A stretch of 64,000 nt of DNA from Acanthamoeba lenticulata (GCA_002179805.1 NAVB01000753.1:1-64000); one strand, 5' to 3'. Numbered from the stretch's first letter, positions 41,112 to 53,169 are shown. Notes: generated by a model not told the origin, from the letters alone. Program-made: numbers and translations.

Positions 41112-43179
41112 ATGGGAGGTGAAGCGAAAGGGCAGAACAGCACCTCCCGTGCCCACAAGGGCAATGTGATCGATGACATTCCTCTGTGGACACTGATTTG
41201 GACCTACTGGGGGTTCATCTACGCCATTGCAACGGCGCATTTTAGACGGCTCATCTTCTGGATCTGCACCTACCTCGGCTATCTGCAGGAGGAACCGGCT
41301 TTCCTGAGCGCCGAGGTACTACTCCACATTGGGTCCCGAGAGCTCTGGCGATTCTCTTTTCCGTTTGAATCGGGACATTCATGAACTCACCTTCTTCGTT
41401 CAGGGAGAAGCGCCGTTGTTGAAGGAGAAGGAGTACTTCTACATGCGCTACATGTTCGGAAGAATCAGGGATTGCTGGGATCGCCCAATTTGCAGCCGCC
41501 CAGGGCCCGTATTCGAGCTGATGGGTCGCATTTTCGACTACTCCATTTATGGGACCTTCACCTACACTGGTGAAAAGGTGCCAGCCATCAACTTGGGCTC
41601 CTATAACTACCTTGGATTCGCCGAGAACGCAGGTCAGTGCATCGACCACGTGATTGAAGCCGTTAATGCCTACGGCGTTGGTCCCGCTGGTCGCAAGATT
41701 GAAGTTGGTACGTACTATGTTGATTTGAACCCTCTTTTTCAACCGCCAGAGGGATCTTCTCACCTAAAGCTTTTGTGTTTGTCCCGTTGGGCGGGTAGGC
41801 ACGATGGACTTGCACCGCGAGCTGGAACGGCGCGTGGCCGCCTTTGTGGGCAAGGAGGACGCCGTCGTATTCGCCATGGGCTACGCCACCAACTCCTGCT
41901 CGCTTCCTGCCCTCGTTGGTCCCGTGCGTCCTCCCCAACCTTGTTCTCTCTCTATTTTATTTATGCCTTTTATTTATTTATTTTTTAATTACAACCTCAT
42001 TTGTTATTTTCCGATCATTGGAAAAACATGCTGCGTAGCGTAAAAATGACAAATATGTACCGCACACGCGATGACGTTGCGCGTACGATGGTATTGCTCA
42101 CTTTTCTCTTATCCTTTTATGTATGACATAACAGGGCGGCCTGATTATCAGCGACTCCCTCAATCACGCGTCCATCGTGACTGGGTGCCGGACTTCGGGC
42201 GCTAAGATCAAGGTCTTCAAGCACAATGGTGCGCGCTCTTGCCTTCTCTTCTTGCCACAACACTCCCAAAAGCTGACGTTATTATTATTATTTTATTTGC
42301 CTTTTCAAATAGATCCGGAGGACCTGGAGAAGGTCATCAGGCAGGCCATCGCCGAAGGCCAGCCGCGCACGCACCGCAACTGGAAGAAGATCCTGATCGT
42401 GGTGGAGGGCATCTACAGCATGGAGGGCGAGATCCTGCGTCTGCCTGAGATCATCGCCATCAAGAAGAAGTACAAGGCCTACCTCTACGTGGACGAGGCC
42501 CACAGCATTGGCGCGCTGGGCTCCCACGCCAAGGGCGTATGCGACTACTACGGCGTTAACCCCAACGAGGTGGACATCCTCATGGGCACCTTCACCAAGT
42601 CCTTTGGCTCCGTCGGCGGCTACGTCGCAGGCGACAAGGACCTCATCCGGTACCTGCGCCAAACGTCGTTTGGCAGCATGTACGAGGAGAGCATGTCCCT
42701 CCCGTGCGCCCAGATGATCATGTCGGCTCTTGACGTCATCACCGGAGCCGACGGCACCGACGATGGCCAGAAGAGGTCCGTCCCTCTCTTCATGCCTTTT
42801 TTCTAAATTAATGTTGTGGAGTTACTAAGAAGCTTGTTGAACAAAACACGACTGAAAATATAGGATCAAGGCGCTGAGGGACAACAGCAACTTCTTCAGG
42901 AACCGCCTGAAGGAGCTGGGCTTCCGTGTGGCCGGAGACGAGGACTCTCCCGTCATCCCGATGATGCTGTACCATCCCGCCAAGATCGCCGGCTTCTCGC
43001 GTCTCTGTCTCCTCGAGAATGTGGCCGTGGTGGTGGTGGGCTTCCCGGCGACGTCGCTGCTTTCATCGCGCGCGCGGTTCTGTATATCGGCGGGGCACAC
43101 TCGAGAGCAGCTCGAGCGAGCGCTCGACTCCATCAGCGAGATCGGCGACCGGCTCATGCTCAAGTACGGCGACGTCTGA
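41112..43179 (+). CDS. SPTLC2: Serine palmitoyltransferase subunit 2 (LCB2/SPTLC2)
   Basis: This enzyme condenses serine with palmitoyl-CoA to 3-ketosphinganine, the first and committed step of sphingolipid synthesis, in the ER membrane. Exons run from ATG 41112 ([17 protein letters not shown]) to TGA 43179. An N-terminal span ([20 protein letters not shown]) anchors it. The alpha-oxoamine synthase body follows: [75 protein letters not shown], and the PLP-lysine motif [13 protein letters not shown] that marks LCB2 rather than the Lys-less LCB1. The end is [20 protein letters not shown] then the C-terminal helix. About six introns are present, the largest (about 41930-42135) being AT-rich and about 200 bases long. 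The partner LCB1 is not in this window. Length, about 560 residues, is normal for the family. Confidence 0.93.
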
Positions 43180-43624
43180 GCGCGCTGTGTGCTTCAATGC
43201 ATCGGCCCTCTCGCCGGATCACAGCCCACAGATACCGCACAGAGAAGGACGAGGAGGACGAGAAGGCGCCGACCCATATACTTCCTCTTCGGGACTCCTC
43301 CCCCGGCTTCTCTCTCTCTCTCTCTCCATTTCTTTCTCTCTCTTTTATCAAACCCGCTTCCTCGCGCGCCTCCGCCCAGCCTCCCCCTATACGTTGTTCA
43401 ACTCCACTTGTGTGTGTCGGGCGGGGAGGGAGCGGGGGGTAGAAAGCTACCCCCGCTTCCGCCTCTTCTCCCCAGAAAGCCGTGGCCAACACACCCACAC
43501 GCATCGCCACGCCTCTTTAGTTGGTCCTTTGTTGTTTGTTTGTATTCCGCTCTACACACAACAACGCTGTTGCACCATCGCAAAAATTCCTTTTTTCTTG
43601 TTGTTTCCACGCGTGGGAGGAGGT
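43180..43624. other. 445-base tail-to-tail intergenic region with a CT tract
   Basis: It separates the convergent 3' ends of LCB2 and the NOL8-like gene. A pyrimidine tract with (TC)n runs lies at about 43308-43346, and C-rich stretches flank it. No gene is credible here. Confidence 0.5.
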
Positions 43625-46237
43625 TCAAGAGCCTGATCCTGCTGGGTCGGCGGTGACGACTCGCTGGCGTTTTCGGGCGGTCTTGTGCTTGCTCTTGTAG
43701 TCGTGCGACAGCGCTCGCCGCGAGGTGGACCACTCTTGCTCCACTTTCTCCCTGCACGTGGGCGGGTCATCAGCAAACAAAGGACGGACGAATGATGATA
43801 AATGCCGCTGCAGGGCTGAGCATACCAATCAGCTGGCCGCACGAAGGCCTGGCCGTTGTAGGCGTCCCCATCCATGCTGTGAGGTGACAAAACGTGAGCC
43901 GTTGTTGACGACATGCCTACATAGCTTTGACGTAAAAGGAGGAGGCCTCGTACGAGAAGAAGTTGCCGGCGGGCGGCGCTGGAGCGGCAGCGGGCCTCTT
44001 CCGCGCCTTCATGGTCTGGAGGATGTTGTCAATGGCCGGGTCGGCCTTTTTCGTGGGCGGCTGGGCGGTCGGTTTCGCAGGCTGTGACTTTGTTGCAACC
44101 GTCTGCGTCTTCGTCTTCGTCTTCGTCTTGCTCTGCGCCTGTGGTGCAGTCTTCTGCGGCGGCTGTTGTTGTTGTTGCTGCTGTGGTTGTTGCACTTCCT
44201 GCACATCCTCGCACGACATCGTCCACGTCAGCCGTTAAAGAAGGCGCATGCCCGGGTTGGGGCACACTGTACCGGCTCCGGAAGGAGGCTAAAGAGCGAG
44301 AAGGACGATGCCACGGGGACCACGGTGGCCGTCGTCGCTGCGTTGGGCGCGGCGGCAGCCAGCGGGGCGACAATGTCGGTCGAGGAGAGCATGTTCGTCC
44401 ACCAGCCCCGTTGGCCCACGCGCAGGTCCGTCTTCTTCCCGTTCTCCGTCGCTCCGGCGGCAGACACAGCGCCATCCTCCTGCTGCTCGGCACCGTCTTT
44501 GTGCTTCGTCTCGTCCGTCTCCATCGGCTGCTGCTGCTGCGCTGGCTCCTTCTCCGCCGCGGCCTCGTCCTCCTGCTCCTCGAGGGCCTTGCTGGCCGCC
44601 TCCTTGGCCTGGCGCTTGGCCTCTTTCTTGGCCTCCCGAGCCTTTCGTCGCTCCTCCTTGGCGAGGCGCTTGGCCTCCTGCTCAGCCTTCTTCTCGGCCT
44701 CTCGCCGCCTCTTCTCCTCCTCCTCGTCTTCTTCTTCTTCTTCTTCCTCCTCCTCCTCCTCATGATCCTCGTCTTTCTCCTCGTCCTTCTCGGAACGACT
44801 CTCATCGCCGTTGACGTCGCCGTCCTCAGCAAGGCGGTCGTCTTCGTTCTTCTGGCCCTTCTTGTGCTCGTCGTCGTCCTCCTGCTCCGCGGGAGGCTGG
44901 GGCTTGCGGTCGGCCTTTCGCCAAATGCACGGATTCTTGCGGGTCTCCCACTCGGTCTTGAACTCGTCGTGCTGGCCGCGCGCCTCCTCGTCGTCCTCGT
45001 CGTCGCCGTAGACCCCTTGGGGGCCTCCCTCGCCGTTGTCCTCGTCGTCCTCGTCGTCGGACAGGCCTCTCGGCGGCGACGCGGCGAGGGACTCGATGAG
45101 GGACAGCGAGAACGCGCGCTCGCGGTCGAGCTTGGCCGAGACCTGGTCGTCGGCCGGCCGAGGCGACGGCGGCCGCGGCGGCGGCACCGGCGTCGGCTCA
45201 TCCACTTCGACCGAGTCCAAGTCCAAGTTGCGCGCCGCGGCCGAGGCGGCAGCGGCGGCGCTGGCGGCGGCGTCGGCTGCGGCGGCCGCCTCGTCGTAAA
45301 AGTAGGTCAGGCGGTCGAGCGGCACGTCGGGCATCGCGAGCGAGGCCGACGGGAAGATGGTGATGTTGTGCTTCATCTTGGCCGGGTCGTGCACGAACGT
45401 CTGCGGCGGCGACAAATCAGAAGGCGGTGACGGGATACGACGAGGACGAGGACGAAGGCGAAGAGGGAAAGGGAAGAAAGACGTACGCCGCGGCCGTTCT
45501 TCTTCTCGAGGGTGAGGACGGGCAGGAGGCGGCCGGCCTTGCCGCGCTTCCAGGGCCCCACGCGCTTGCCCTCCTTGCTCTTTCCGCCCTTCTTCCCGCC
45601 GTTCTCGTCCGCCTCTTCGTCCTCTTCGGCCTTGACCGGTGGCTCTGCCTCGCTGGCGACCTCGTGGATGTGCGCCAACACTCTGCGCAACACAACACAC
45701 CACAACAACAAACAGAGATTGAGCGCGAGGCATCGGGCGCCACAGCGGGGAAGGGACTCGTACTTGGTGAGGCGAGAGGGCTTGGCCAGCTCCACGCGCA
45801 GCTGGTGGCCTTTCCACTTGGTCTTGTTCAGCTGCGACACACCTGCAAAGTGGACGCGCAGTGTTGGACCTTTGAGAGGTGCAGGAGATGGGGGAAGAGG
45901 AGAGATTGGTACACATGGATGCCTTCTCCATGGGGCTCACATCAACAAAGGCAAAGTTGCATCCTGAACGCAAGAATTAATTGCGAAATTCCTGCAAATG
46001 CAAATCAGATGCGCGGGCAGAGATTGGGGTACCGAGAATGGGCTTCTGCTTGGAGTTGAGCTCCACGTGCTCCACCTTGGCTCCCACCGCTTGCAAGAGA
46101 GCGGTGAGTGCATTTGGCGTGATGTCCGGGGGCAAACCGCCCACAAACAACCGACCAGGGATGGGAGCTTCCTTCTTCTCTTTACGTGGTGGTGCCGCCC
46201 TCATGGGCTTTTCGTCATCGAGCTCCATTAGCTCCAT
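43625..46237 (-). CDS. NOL8-like nucleolar RRM protein
   Basis: ATG 46237 (MELMELDDEKPMRAAPPRKE) starts a gene ending at TGA 43625. The N-terminal RRM is spread over three exons: GRLFVGGLPPDITPNAL (RNP2), CNFAFVDVSPMEKAS (RNP1 region) and VSQLNKTKWKGHQLRVELAK. The NKTKWKG strand is characteristic of NOL8, a nucleolar ribosome-biogenesis protein. After TFVHDPAKMKHNITIFP comes an Ala run, then long acidic and Lys/Ala/Glu helical tracts (about 45050-44560). Next are SSFSLFSLLPEP, a Gln-rich stretch, GNFFSYEASSFYVKA, and a last exon with REKVEQEWSTSRRALSHDYK. I join the Gln-rich piece by an intron at 44199-44272 (CCG|GTACAG ... GTGCAG|GAAGTG, with CTGAC branch). Without splicing, translation stops at 44228. 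The C-terminal basic helix fits the nucleolar role. Alternatively the part left of 44219 could be a separate short gene. Confidence 0.75.
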
Positions 46238-46278
46238 CGTCTCCGGTGTTTATCTGGCAAACTATTAGTTTTTAATTT

Positions 46279-46284
46279 TTATTT
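46279..46284 (-). terminator. Candidate polyadenylation signal
   Basis: AATAAA on the minus strand (TTTATT on +) lies about 90 bases past the stop of the EF-hand gene at 46373, in the 136-base gap before the NOL8-like gene. Position fits a 3' end signal. Confidence 0.4.
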
Positions 46285-46372
46285 CTTTACGTTTATCTTG
46301 TGGTCGTTGCGAGGAACACGCGACCAGCAAGAAGTCACAAGCCAAGTACACAAACACAAGCAGCGCTGGCGC

Positions 46373-48447
46373 TCAGTCATCCAAATCTTCCCAGAACCTC
46401 TTGAGCTTCTCCTCGAGGGCCTTCTCCTTCTCGAGCTCGCGGCGCTTCTTCTCTTCCTCCTGCTCCACGACCCACTTCTTGAGGTCGTCCCTGCGATTCA
46501 TGAACGCGTGTTCAGAAAACAAGCGAAAGACCAGACCAGCTGCCTGGCGTGATGCACGTACCGAGACGGGAAGTAGGAGGAATCAAACAGGTGCAGGCCG
46601 CTCGTGGCCACCTCAAAGACATGCGGGCCGATGGCCACCTGAATCCCGTGCACGTCGCTGAGGACCTTGAGACAGCTCGCGTACAAGTCCCTGTTGACCA
46701 TCATCCCCACCAGCGGCCCATGGAGGGTGAGCGTCATGCACGCTTTGGAGCTGGGCTGAAGCTGGGATCATGTCATGACGACGCACGTGATGGCGGCAGG
46801 GAGCTCGTCGTTGGCGAGGATGCCAGCCAGCGCGGGGAAGATCAGCTTGGACTGAAGGGTGGCGAAGCTGTTGACGTCCTCCCCCACCTTGGCCGTGTTA
46901 AACTCCTTCTTGATAAAGTGGCTGATGTTCTCCGACTCGACCACGAGCGCCACGTTGCGCAGGGCGTTGGCCAACGCCATGCCCTTGCGGATCGGGTTCC
47001 TATTCGAGTGCTCGTCCTGCTCGTAGAGGGCCTGCATCGCCTTTCGGTTGAACGCCAACTGCAGATTCCCACACGCCCTTCCGTCAGTTTGCGCACTTCA
47101 AGCATTCGATATATACACACTCGCAGGACGCACCGACGTGGAAAGCCGGACGGCAAGGCCCTGGGGGCTGGGCGCGTCGCCTGGACGCTCGCTGGCCTCG
47201 GCCTTGACCTCGAGCTTGGAGAATTCAAGCGCTCCGAACACTGTGCGGCCCAGCACCGCGGTGGTCTCGTCAGCCAATGGGGCGGCACATGCTTTTGGCC
47301 GAAAGACATCGCCAGGAACGCACGTTGGGAGAGCTCGGGGAGGAGCTCCACTTCGGCCGGCTCGAAGGCGAAGCTGAGGGCCAAGACGTCCTGACCGTCG
47401 ACCTTCTCCATCTTGGTGGCCACGTCGGAGTACTTAAGCTTCTTCTTGGCCAGGCTCAGCACGCCTTCCACAGAGAAAGCCGTCAGCAAATCGGACTGCT
47501 TCTCTACGGGCAAGTATGTGATGCCGTACCCTTGATCGCGCTAGACACCTCGCCCACCTCGAACAGGTCGACGCCCTGCTTGATGGCCAGGCGCAGGGTC
47601 ACGGCCAGGGCGTTCTCGCCGGCCTTGGTCACTTGCCTGATCGCCTCGGCTTTGTCCGCCGCATTGGCGTAGGTCAGGGCCAGCGAGCTGCGCGGCGCGT
47701 CGAACTGGCCGATGTTGACCTTGACGCTGAAGGTCGACTGGTCCTTCTGCGGAGGCTCCGCGCTCTCCGCCTCGGGCTTGGTCGCCTCAACCTCTGCATG
47801 TTGGTCGAAAGCGAGACCGGTGGGGTCAGAACAAGATGCTCCAGCGGTCTACGGAGAAAGTGGAGGCTCGGGACGCACTCTTGGCGAGCGAATTGGTGAT
47901 GGCCGAGGCCGCCGCCAGCGCGCTCTGGGAGCGCAGGCGCAGCTTGAGCATCTTGAGTCTGTTCTGGTTCTCGGTACCGACCACCTTCTTGTCCGGGTTG
48001 TTCCACCAGGTCAAGAACTCGGCAAAGTCGACCGTGCCTGTACAACGTTGTCATCAGACCCCCTCCCACTCTTCATGAGTTGTTGTTCATCTTCCCTCTC
48101 CACTCCCATTGTGCGGGAGGCTCACCGTTGCCGTCGGTATCGAGCTCTTGGACAAAGTTCTTGGCTTCTTGGTCGGTGAGAACCAGACCGAGGTCGAAGG
48201 CAAGCACTTGGAACTCATGGGCGTCGATCGTTCCACTGGCGTCGGTGTCGTACTTCTTGAAGAGTGCCCGCACGCGCTCTTGAATTGGCGAAGTAATGAA
48301 TTACCGAGCCAATCAGGAAGAAGCAAAAACGAAGGATGGCAACATACCTGTCTCCTTGAGCAGGTTCTGGCGACCTTCAGCAGAGAGGGCCTCGAACTGG
48401 CCCTTAAGGGCGCTCACGCGGCTGGTCTGTCTCTCAAGGGATGCCAT
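46373..48447 (-). CDS. Large EF-hand protein of unknown family
   Basis: Multiple exons run from ATG 48447 (MASLERQTSRVSALKGQFEA) to TGA 46373. Two canonical EF-hands lie near the N-terminus: DTDASGTIDAHE and DTDGNGTVDFAE, the latter formed across an intron and followed by FLTWWNNPDKK. These two loops have all calcium ligands. The middle (about 47980-46770) is a globular region that I do not recognise, containing TFSVKVNIGQFDAPRSSLAL, GENALAVTLRLAIKQGVDLF, LKYSDVATKMEKVDGQDVLA and NPIRKGMALANALRNVALVV. The next part reads SSKACMTLTLHGPLVGMMVN and GIQVAIGPHVFEVATSGLHL. The end is a charged coil (KKWVVEQEEEKKRRELEKEK) closing with FWEDLDD. There is no signal peptide or membrane span. It is likely a cytosolic calcium sensor or effector; the partner is unknown. 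Confidence 0.72.
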
Positions 48448-48856
48448 GTGTGACTAGTTCTGTGACCTGCTCGTACACGAGGCGTTTGTGGTGAGGACAC
48501 GGGCCAGGGCACCGGCGTTAGGTATAACAACATGAAGAGCAAGATAGGGCGATGTGAGAGGAGCACGCACTGTGGTGCGGGTGGTTGGTGACGGATAAGT
48601 GGCCCGGACGTTTTGCGATTTTTGTTGTTTGCTTCCTTCACGGAACGGCGGCCATGGCGGTGACCGCCCACGGGAAAGCGTGACCGGCATCCTGGCACTC
48701 GCCCAACATCAACAAACAACTTCCTGGCAGGCCAATCATTGTGCGTACAGAAAAGTAGTTGAACCTCTTCTCCTTGTTCTTGGTGTGTTTAAAACATTCA
48801 TTAATAAATAGTACTTGTGAGCTTGTGTTGGGCGCAGCCCATGCTTGACCACTTCG
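48448..48856. other. 409-base intergenic region between two minus-strand genes
   Basis: It holds the promoter of the EF-hand gene and the 3' flank of the RhoGEF. An AT-rich stretch (about 48788-48815, TTTAAAACATTCATTAATAAATAG) is near the RhoGEF end. Nothing coding is seen. Confidence 0.4.
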
Positions 48857-51800
48857 TTAAAAGAGGACGCACGAGCAGCAGCCACCCTGCTCCATCTCCG
48901 GTCGAGTGGCGAGAAGGGGTTGGCCCTCGGCTCGGCTCTGCTCGGTGTGGGCTTGGTAGGCCTTGACCCGCTCGCCCACCATCCCCTTGGCGATGACCAC
49001 GCGATCAGCGCCCTGTTGTTGTTGTGGTTGTGATGATAGCACACCTATGGTGAGAAAAAGGCCAACCGGTCCTTTGAACCCGATCAACGCCGGCGTACCT
49101 CCAGCGCTGGTGGCGCAACGGCCATCGCGGGGCTCGTGGGCTGCTTAGCGCTCTTCTTGTGGCTCGCCGGCGACGCTGGAGTTGCTGCGCACCAGCCAAG
49201 CACGGATGAGTCGGGGGTCGAGTCACGGGAGTGTTGCGGACATCATGAACGCGTGTGTGTACCGGTCGGCGAGGCGTCCCCGCTCGAGGTCGAGCTGTAG
49301 TGGGTCACGCGCCTGGCAATATCAGCGGACATACGCGTCGGCTGTTGTGTGATGGAGTAAGTTGTTGCGGCACGGCGACAGTCCAACGTCCCGCCCTCTC
49401 CGAGAGGGACATGAGATGGGAAAGCGCGTACCTCGAGCGTGCTCGACCCTCGCGGGGTGCCTCGTGGCGAGTTCTTGGCGACGTCGTCCTGTACTCGGGC
49501 CACCAGCTGGGCCGCTTCGGATGGCCGGCGCAGTCTTGGGCTGTCTGCACGGGAACAAGGCATTGACCGAGTGAGAAGGTTCGACGCTCAACTCGTCACA
49601 AACATCAACACGGAGAGACGAACCGAGGAGAACAGCGTCGCCCGACTCGAAGATGTTGCGCGAGTCGCGAACTGTGCCGGCGCGCGTCACGAGCTTGACT
49701 TCTTCCTTCCGCTTCTCGATCTCGGCCAGCTGTTGGTCTGATATTGACCCGCTCGAGCGGGACACGGCCTGTAGGTACATTCGCTGCCGCTCCAGCACGT
49801 CTGCAGGCACGTGTGACACGAGCACACATCAATTGACAATTTTAATTAATTTTATAAAATTTTAAAAAGAGAAATAATAGAAAAAGTTGGCAATAAAATA
49901 AACTTAAAAAGAGATATAAAAAAGAGGAGGGAAACGCGCACTCTTCTGGATGTACTGGTACTCCTTGAGGACTTCAGCGTTGTTGAGGAACTTGGACCGG
50001 TTCTTCTCCTCCTCGGTCTGTTTGTCCATGACACCCATCTTCTCGAGACGTGCCCTCTCCTTCCCGCTCAAGTTGCCGTACGTGTCCTCGTCCTCCTCCC
50101 TGCTCCAGCGCCACAACCGGGTCCTGGGTCAGTCCCCTCCTCAGGAGGGGGGCTGTGATGATGAGGCACGTGCCTCTTGAGCGTTTGGTCCTTCTGCTGC
50201 TCGGAGGCGGCCTGGATGATCATCTGCAGCGCGAACTGCTTCTTCTCGTCGACCGAGCCCTCGCGCGAGCCCTCGTCGACAGGAATCACACCCGCGTCCT
50301 GCTGCTCCTTCCGCTTCGCTGCGATGTCGATGACGTTGGTACAACGCAAGGGCGGCGAGGGAGCGGCATAAGAAAGCAGGCTTGTGCGACGCGCGTACCC
50401 TTGTCCGAGGGCGGCATCTCGACAAAGGCCTTCTGCAGGGCCTCGAGCCACGTCTTCTTCTCCTCGGCCGACACGGCGCAGAAGGTGTAGGTCTGCGCGT
50501 TGATGGACTTGACCTGAAACATGTTTTTGAACGCTGCCAGCGCAGAGCCCCAACGTTCGGCTCGTCTGTCAGCCAGCCAGCCAGTCGAGCCAGTCGAGCG
50601 AGCAAGACGCACCGTTGGTGTCGGGCAGGTCGACGACCCAGGTCGAGTGCAGCATGAAGTGGCCCCGGTATCGGTAGGACGTCAGCAGCCGGCTGGAGAA
50701 GACCAGCATGTCGTTGAGGAGGTAGACCAGCACAAAGTTGCTGAAGAGGTTGAGCGCGCCGAAGCGCATGGACAACAGCTTGCCCTCGGTGATCCAGTAG
50801 CGATGCGGCGCCACGAGCTGCACTTCACCGCCGAGGCTGTTTTGGACCTGCAGCACCTTGGTGAGGGCGGACGACGTGGCGATGTCCTTGTTGACGAATT
50901 CGGTGACCGACTGCATCATCTTGAGGGCCTTGCAGAGGGACTCGTAGTCCGGATGGTGCTCCCATGTGTGCGCGATCATGTCCTGCTCCACCGCGTTGGA
51001 GCGGCGATCAGCCAACGCGTGCCACCATGATGGCGACTGGATGATGGACGAAGCGTACCTCGAGGAGGAGGTTGTATCGCGGAATTCGCTGGATGGGGAG
51101 GATGAGCAGACTGTCAAACGAGTGGACGTTGTCGGCGGCGCTGAAGCACTTCTGGATGAACATGTGGAGGGCGTCCTTCTCGTTGGCCGACTGCTCGAGC
51201 ATGATCACTGCGCTCTCGTAGTTGTTCGTGTACTGTGTGTACATTTTCATGAAGGGGCTCTGCGTGGAACATACACGACGTCAGTGAGTTGTGATTTCTT
51301 AACACACAACAACAACAACCGAGGGCCTTCACCATCTTGATGAAGATATCGCCAATGGTCTGCGTGTTGGACCAATGATCGACACGTTCTTTGAGGTCGT
51401 TAAGCAGAGTCGTGTTGAGATTGATGATGTACTCCGCCTTGGAGGTGATGTTGTTCAGTTCGGCGACTCGGCTGTCCATTGAACCGCTCCCGCGTGCCAG
51501 AGACTGCAACGGTTGCACGTAAACCTACATCGGCCTCTCTTTGTCAGCACATATGATACGCAGCAAGCGGCGCTGACACAGACCTGCATCATCTGCCTGA
51601 GGCCTTTAATGTAGGTCTCCTCCGTGCGCAGGAGCTCCTGCACCACATTGTCCCGGTGCTTCTTCCGTGACACTGCGCCGCACCAGTAGAGCACCACAAA
51701 GAAAAAGAGTACAACATATTTGAATATTTAAAAAGATAAACAACGAAAGAGCGAGGGTATGGTGCGTACGCAATCGTTTGTAGTGTTTGCGCGCAAGCCA

Positions 51801-51857
51801 GCGCCGCACCAGGCCCTGCAGGCGCGGTAATTGGTCGTAGCGAGCAAACTTGTCCAT
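48857..51857 (-). CDS. RhoGEF (IQ - DH - PH) with a C-terminal CaaX box
   Basis: ATG 51857 gives MDKFARYDQLPRLQGLVRRW then LARKHYKRL, an IQ-like calmodulin-binding helix. The DH domain follows: VVQELLRTEETYIKGLRQMM, NTTLLNDLKERVDHW, IGDIFIKMSPFMKMYTQY and LLILPIQRIPRYNLLLE, with the key CR1 Glu and CR3 helices kept. A PH domain runs about 50830-50400 (EGKLLSMRFGALNLFSNFVL ... VSAEEKKTWLEALQKAF, ending in the conserved Trp helix). The C-terminal part is charged and coiled (KRKEQQDAG, GNLSGKERARLEKMGVMDK, DVLERQRMYLQAVSRSSGS). I join the last exons in frame: G|GTACACAC ... GCGCAG|CAACTCC and GAG|GTACGCC ... CAACAG|GGCGCTG. The protein then ends GGCCSCVLF, a CaaX box with upstream Cys for palmitoylation. 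DH-PH proteins activate Rho GTPases by GDP/GTP exchange. Direct prenylation of a RhoGEF is unusual. Confidence 0.8.
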
Positions 51858-52234
51858 GACGAGTAGTGGCCCCGCAGCACGGGAGGGTGCAAACTTTTAA
51901 GCGCCCGATAGCGGCCCGACAGAGAAAGGACCTGAGGCCAAAGAAATGGCAGACGCGTCTCTCCCGACCCCTCTTGGCCACAAGCAACCACGAGAAAGCA
52001 ATAATTAAATGGACACGAAAAAGTACGAACTTGAAGGAAAACGGTTGAAGAAACAAAGACGAAAATGCCGTAAACCCGCGCTTTTTGTCTAGGGCTTTTC
52101 GTTCTGTTGTCTGGCAAAAAGGACAACAAGATCGATCACGAGTGCACACCAGGTGTCAGCCAAGCCGTCCACGAACAGCAGGTGCAAACGTTTACATTTA
52201 CTAAAGAACCTACCAAGCACTTTAACTGTCCAAC
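51858..52234. promoter_or_regulatory. 377-base divergent promoter region
   Basis: It lies between the start codons of the RhoGEF (minus) and the PRA1-family gene (plus). No TATA box or repeat stands out. Nothing coding is seen. Confidence 0.4.
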
Positions 52235-52937
52235 ATGAAGAACATCACCATTCGCCCCTGGAGCGACTTCCTCTCGACCAGCGACTTCTCCCTCCCCAAG
52301 CGTGCTGACGTGCTGTCCGAAAGGATCCGCCTGAATCTTAACTCTTGGCTGGGCAACTACTTGTGCATCCTTGCTGGCTTTATTGTTATTGCTGGGTATG
52401 TTAACACCTGCTATCCTGCAGTTCGGCCTTGTGCTTATGTACAACCGAAACTGATCAATTTCGACAGATACTTCTACCCTGGCCTGTTTGTGGCGTCCGT
52501 CATTGCGGCCATTGGTGGCGCTGCCACCATCTTCACGAAGGACATGCGCCTTGAAGTCGGTGGCGTTGCAATCAACGAGCTTCACAAGTACGCCCTGACC
52601 GCTCTTGGTACGTCGCATGCGACCTCTGGAGCCCCGAACGTTTGAACAAGGGCAAGGGCTCACTCGTCTCTTGCTACGCTAGTGAGCGTGTTCTCTTTGT
52701 ACTGGAGCGAGAGCTTCCAGCCCCTCTTCGTCACGCTCGCTATTGGCGGCATTCGTACGTCTGCCCTCACGCGCACACGCTAACACTTGAAAGTGTTCTT
52801 ACACGTGTTTGTTACATGAACGTGAAGTCGTGCTGGCTCACGCTGCTGGTAAGGACAAACTGAGCGTGACGACCCGCGTCAAGACGGGTATCGACACGCT
52901 CACGAAGGACGTTAAGAACGAGCTGAAGACCCACTGA
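52235..52937 (+). CDS. PRA1 family protein (prenylated Rab acceptor / ARL6IP5-like)
   Basis: Four exons run from ATG 52235 (MKNITIRPWSDFLSTSDFSL) to TGA 52937. Joins are in frame: GG|GTATGTT ... TTCGACAG|ATACTTC, CTTG|GTACGTC ... TACGCTAG|TGAGCG and ATTC|GTACGTC ... GTGAAG|TCGTGC. The 'RPWSDFLSTSDFSLPK' start and 'NLNSWLGNYLCIL' entry to the first membrane region are the PRA1 signature. Two hydrophobic hairpins follow (YLCILAGFIVIAGYFYPGLF region and VSVFSLYWSESFQPLFVTLA region). The C-terminus is charged (VKTGIDTLTKDVKNELKTH). The family sits in ER/Golgi membranes and helps release Rab GTPases from GDI or controls ER export. Length, about 155 residues, is normal. Confidence 0.85.
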
Positions 52938-53169
52938 GCATGTACCGCCGCTCGACCGCAACTTGTACAGACTTCGTCGTCGTTCTATCTCCCCCCCTTT
53001 GGGGTTCGCGAAGCGCGAACGTTCTTCCTCTTGCAATTACAACAAAACAAAGGGCGTTGACCAAACACAGACCACGCAAAAGAATAACAAAACAAACTTG
53101 CAACGAATGGGGAGCTGTTGTATTATTGTGTGTACACCCGCCACAGAGGAAGCAGCAGAAGGAGAAAGC

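Noticed and set aside
43917..44219. A separate Gln-rich gene beginning at ATG 44219
   Set aside because: A standard intron (44199-44272) joins this stretch in phase to the NOL8-like gene, so a single gene is the simpler reading; the alternative is kept in the feature entry.
44084..45430. Plus-strand frame of about 450 codons rich in Leu and Val
   Set aside because: It is the complement of the Glu/Lys/Asp tracts of the NOL8-like gene; the apparent membrane spans are artefacts of GAG/GAC repeats read backwards.
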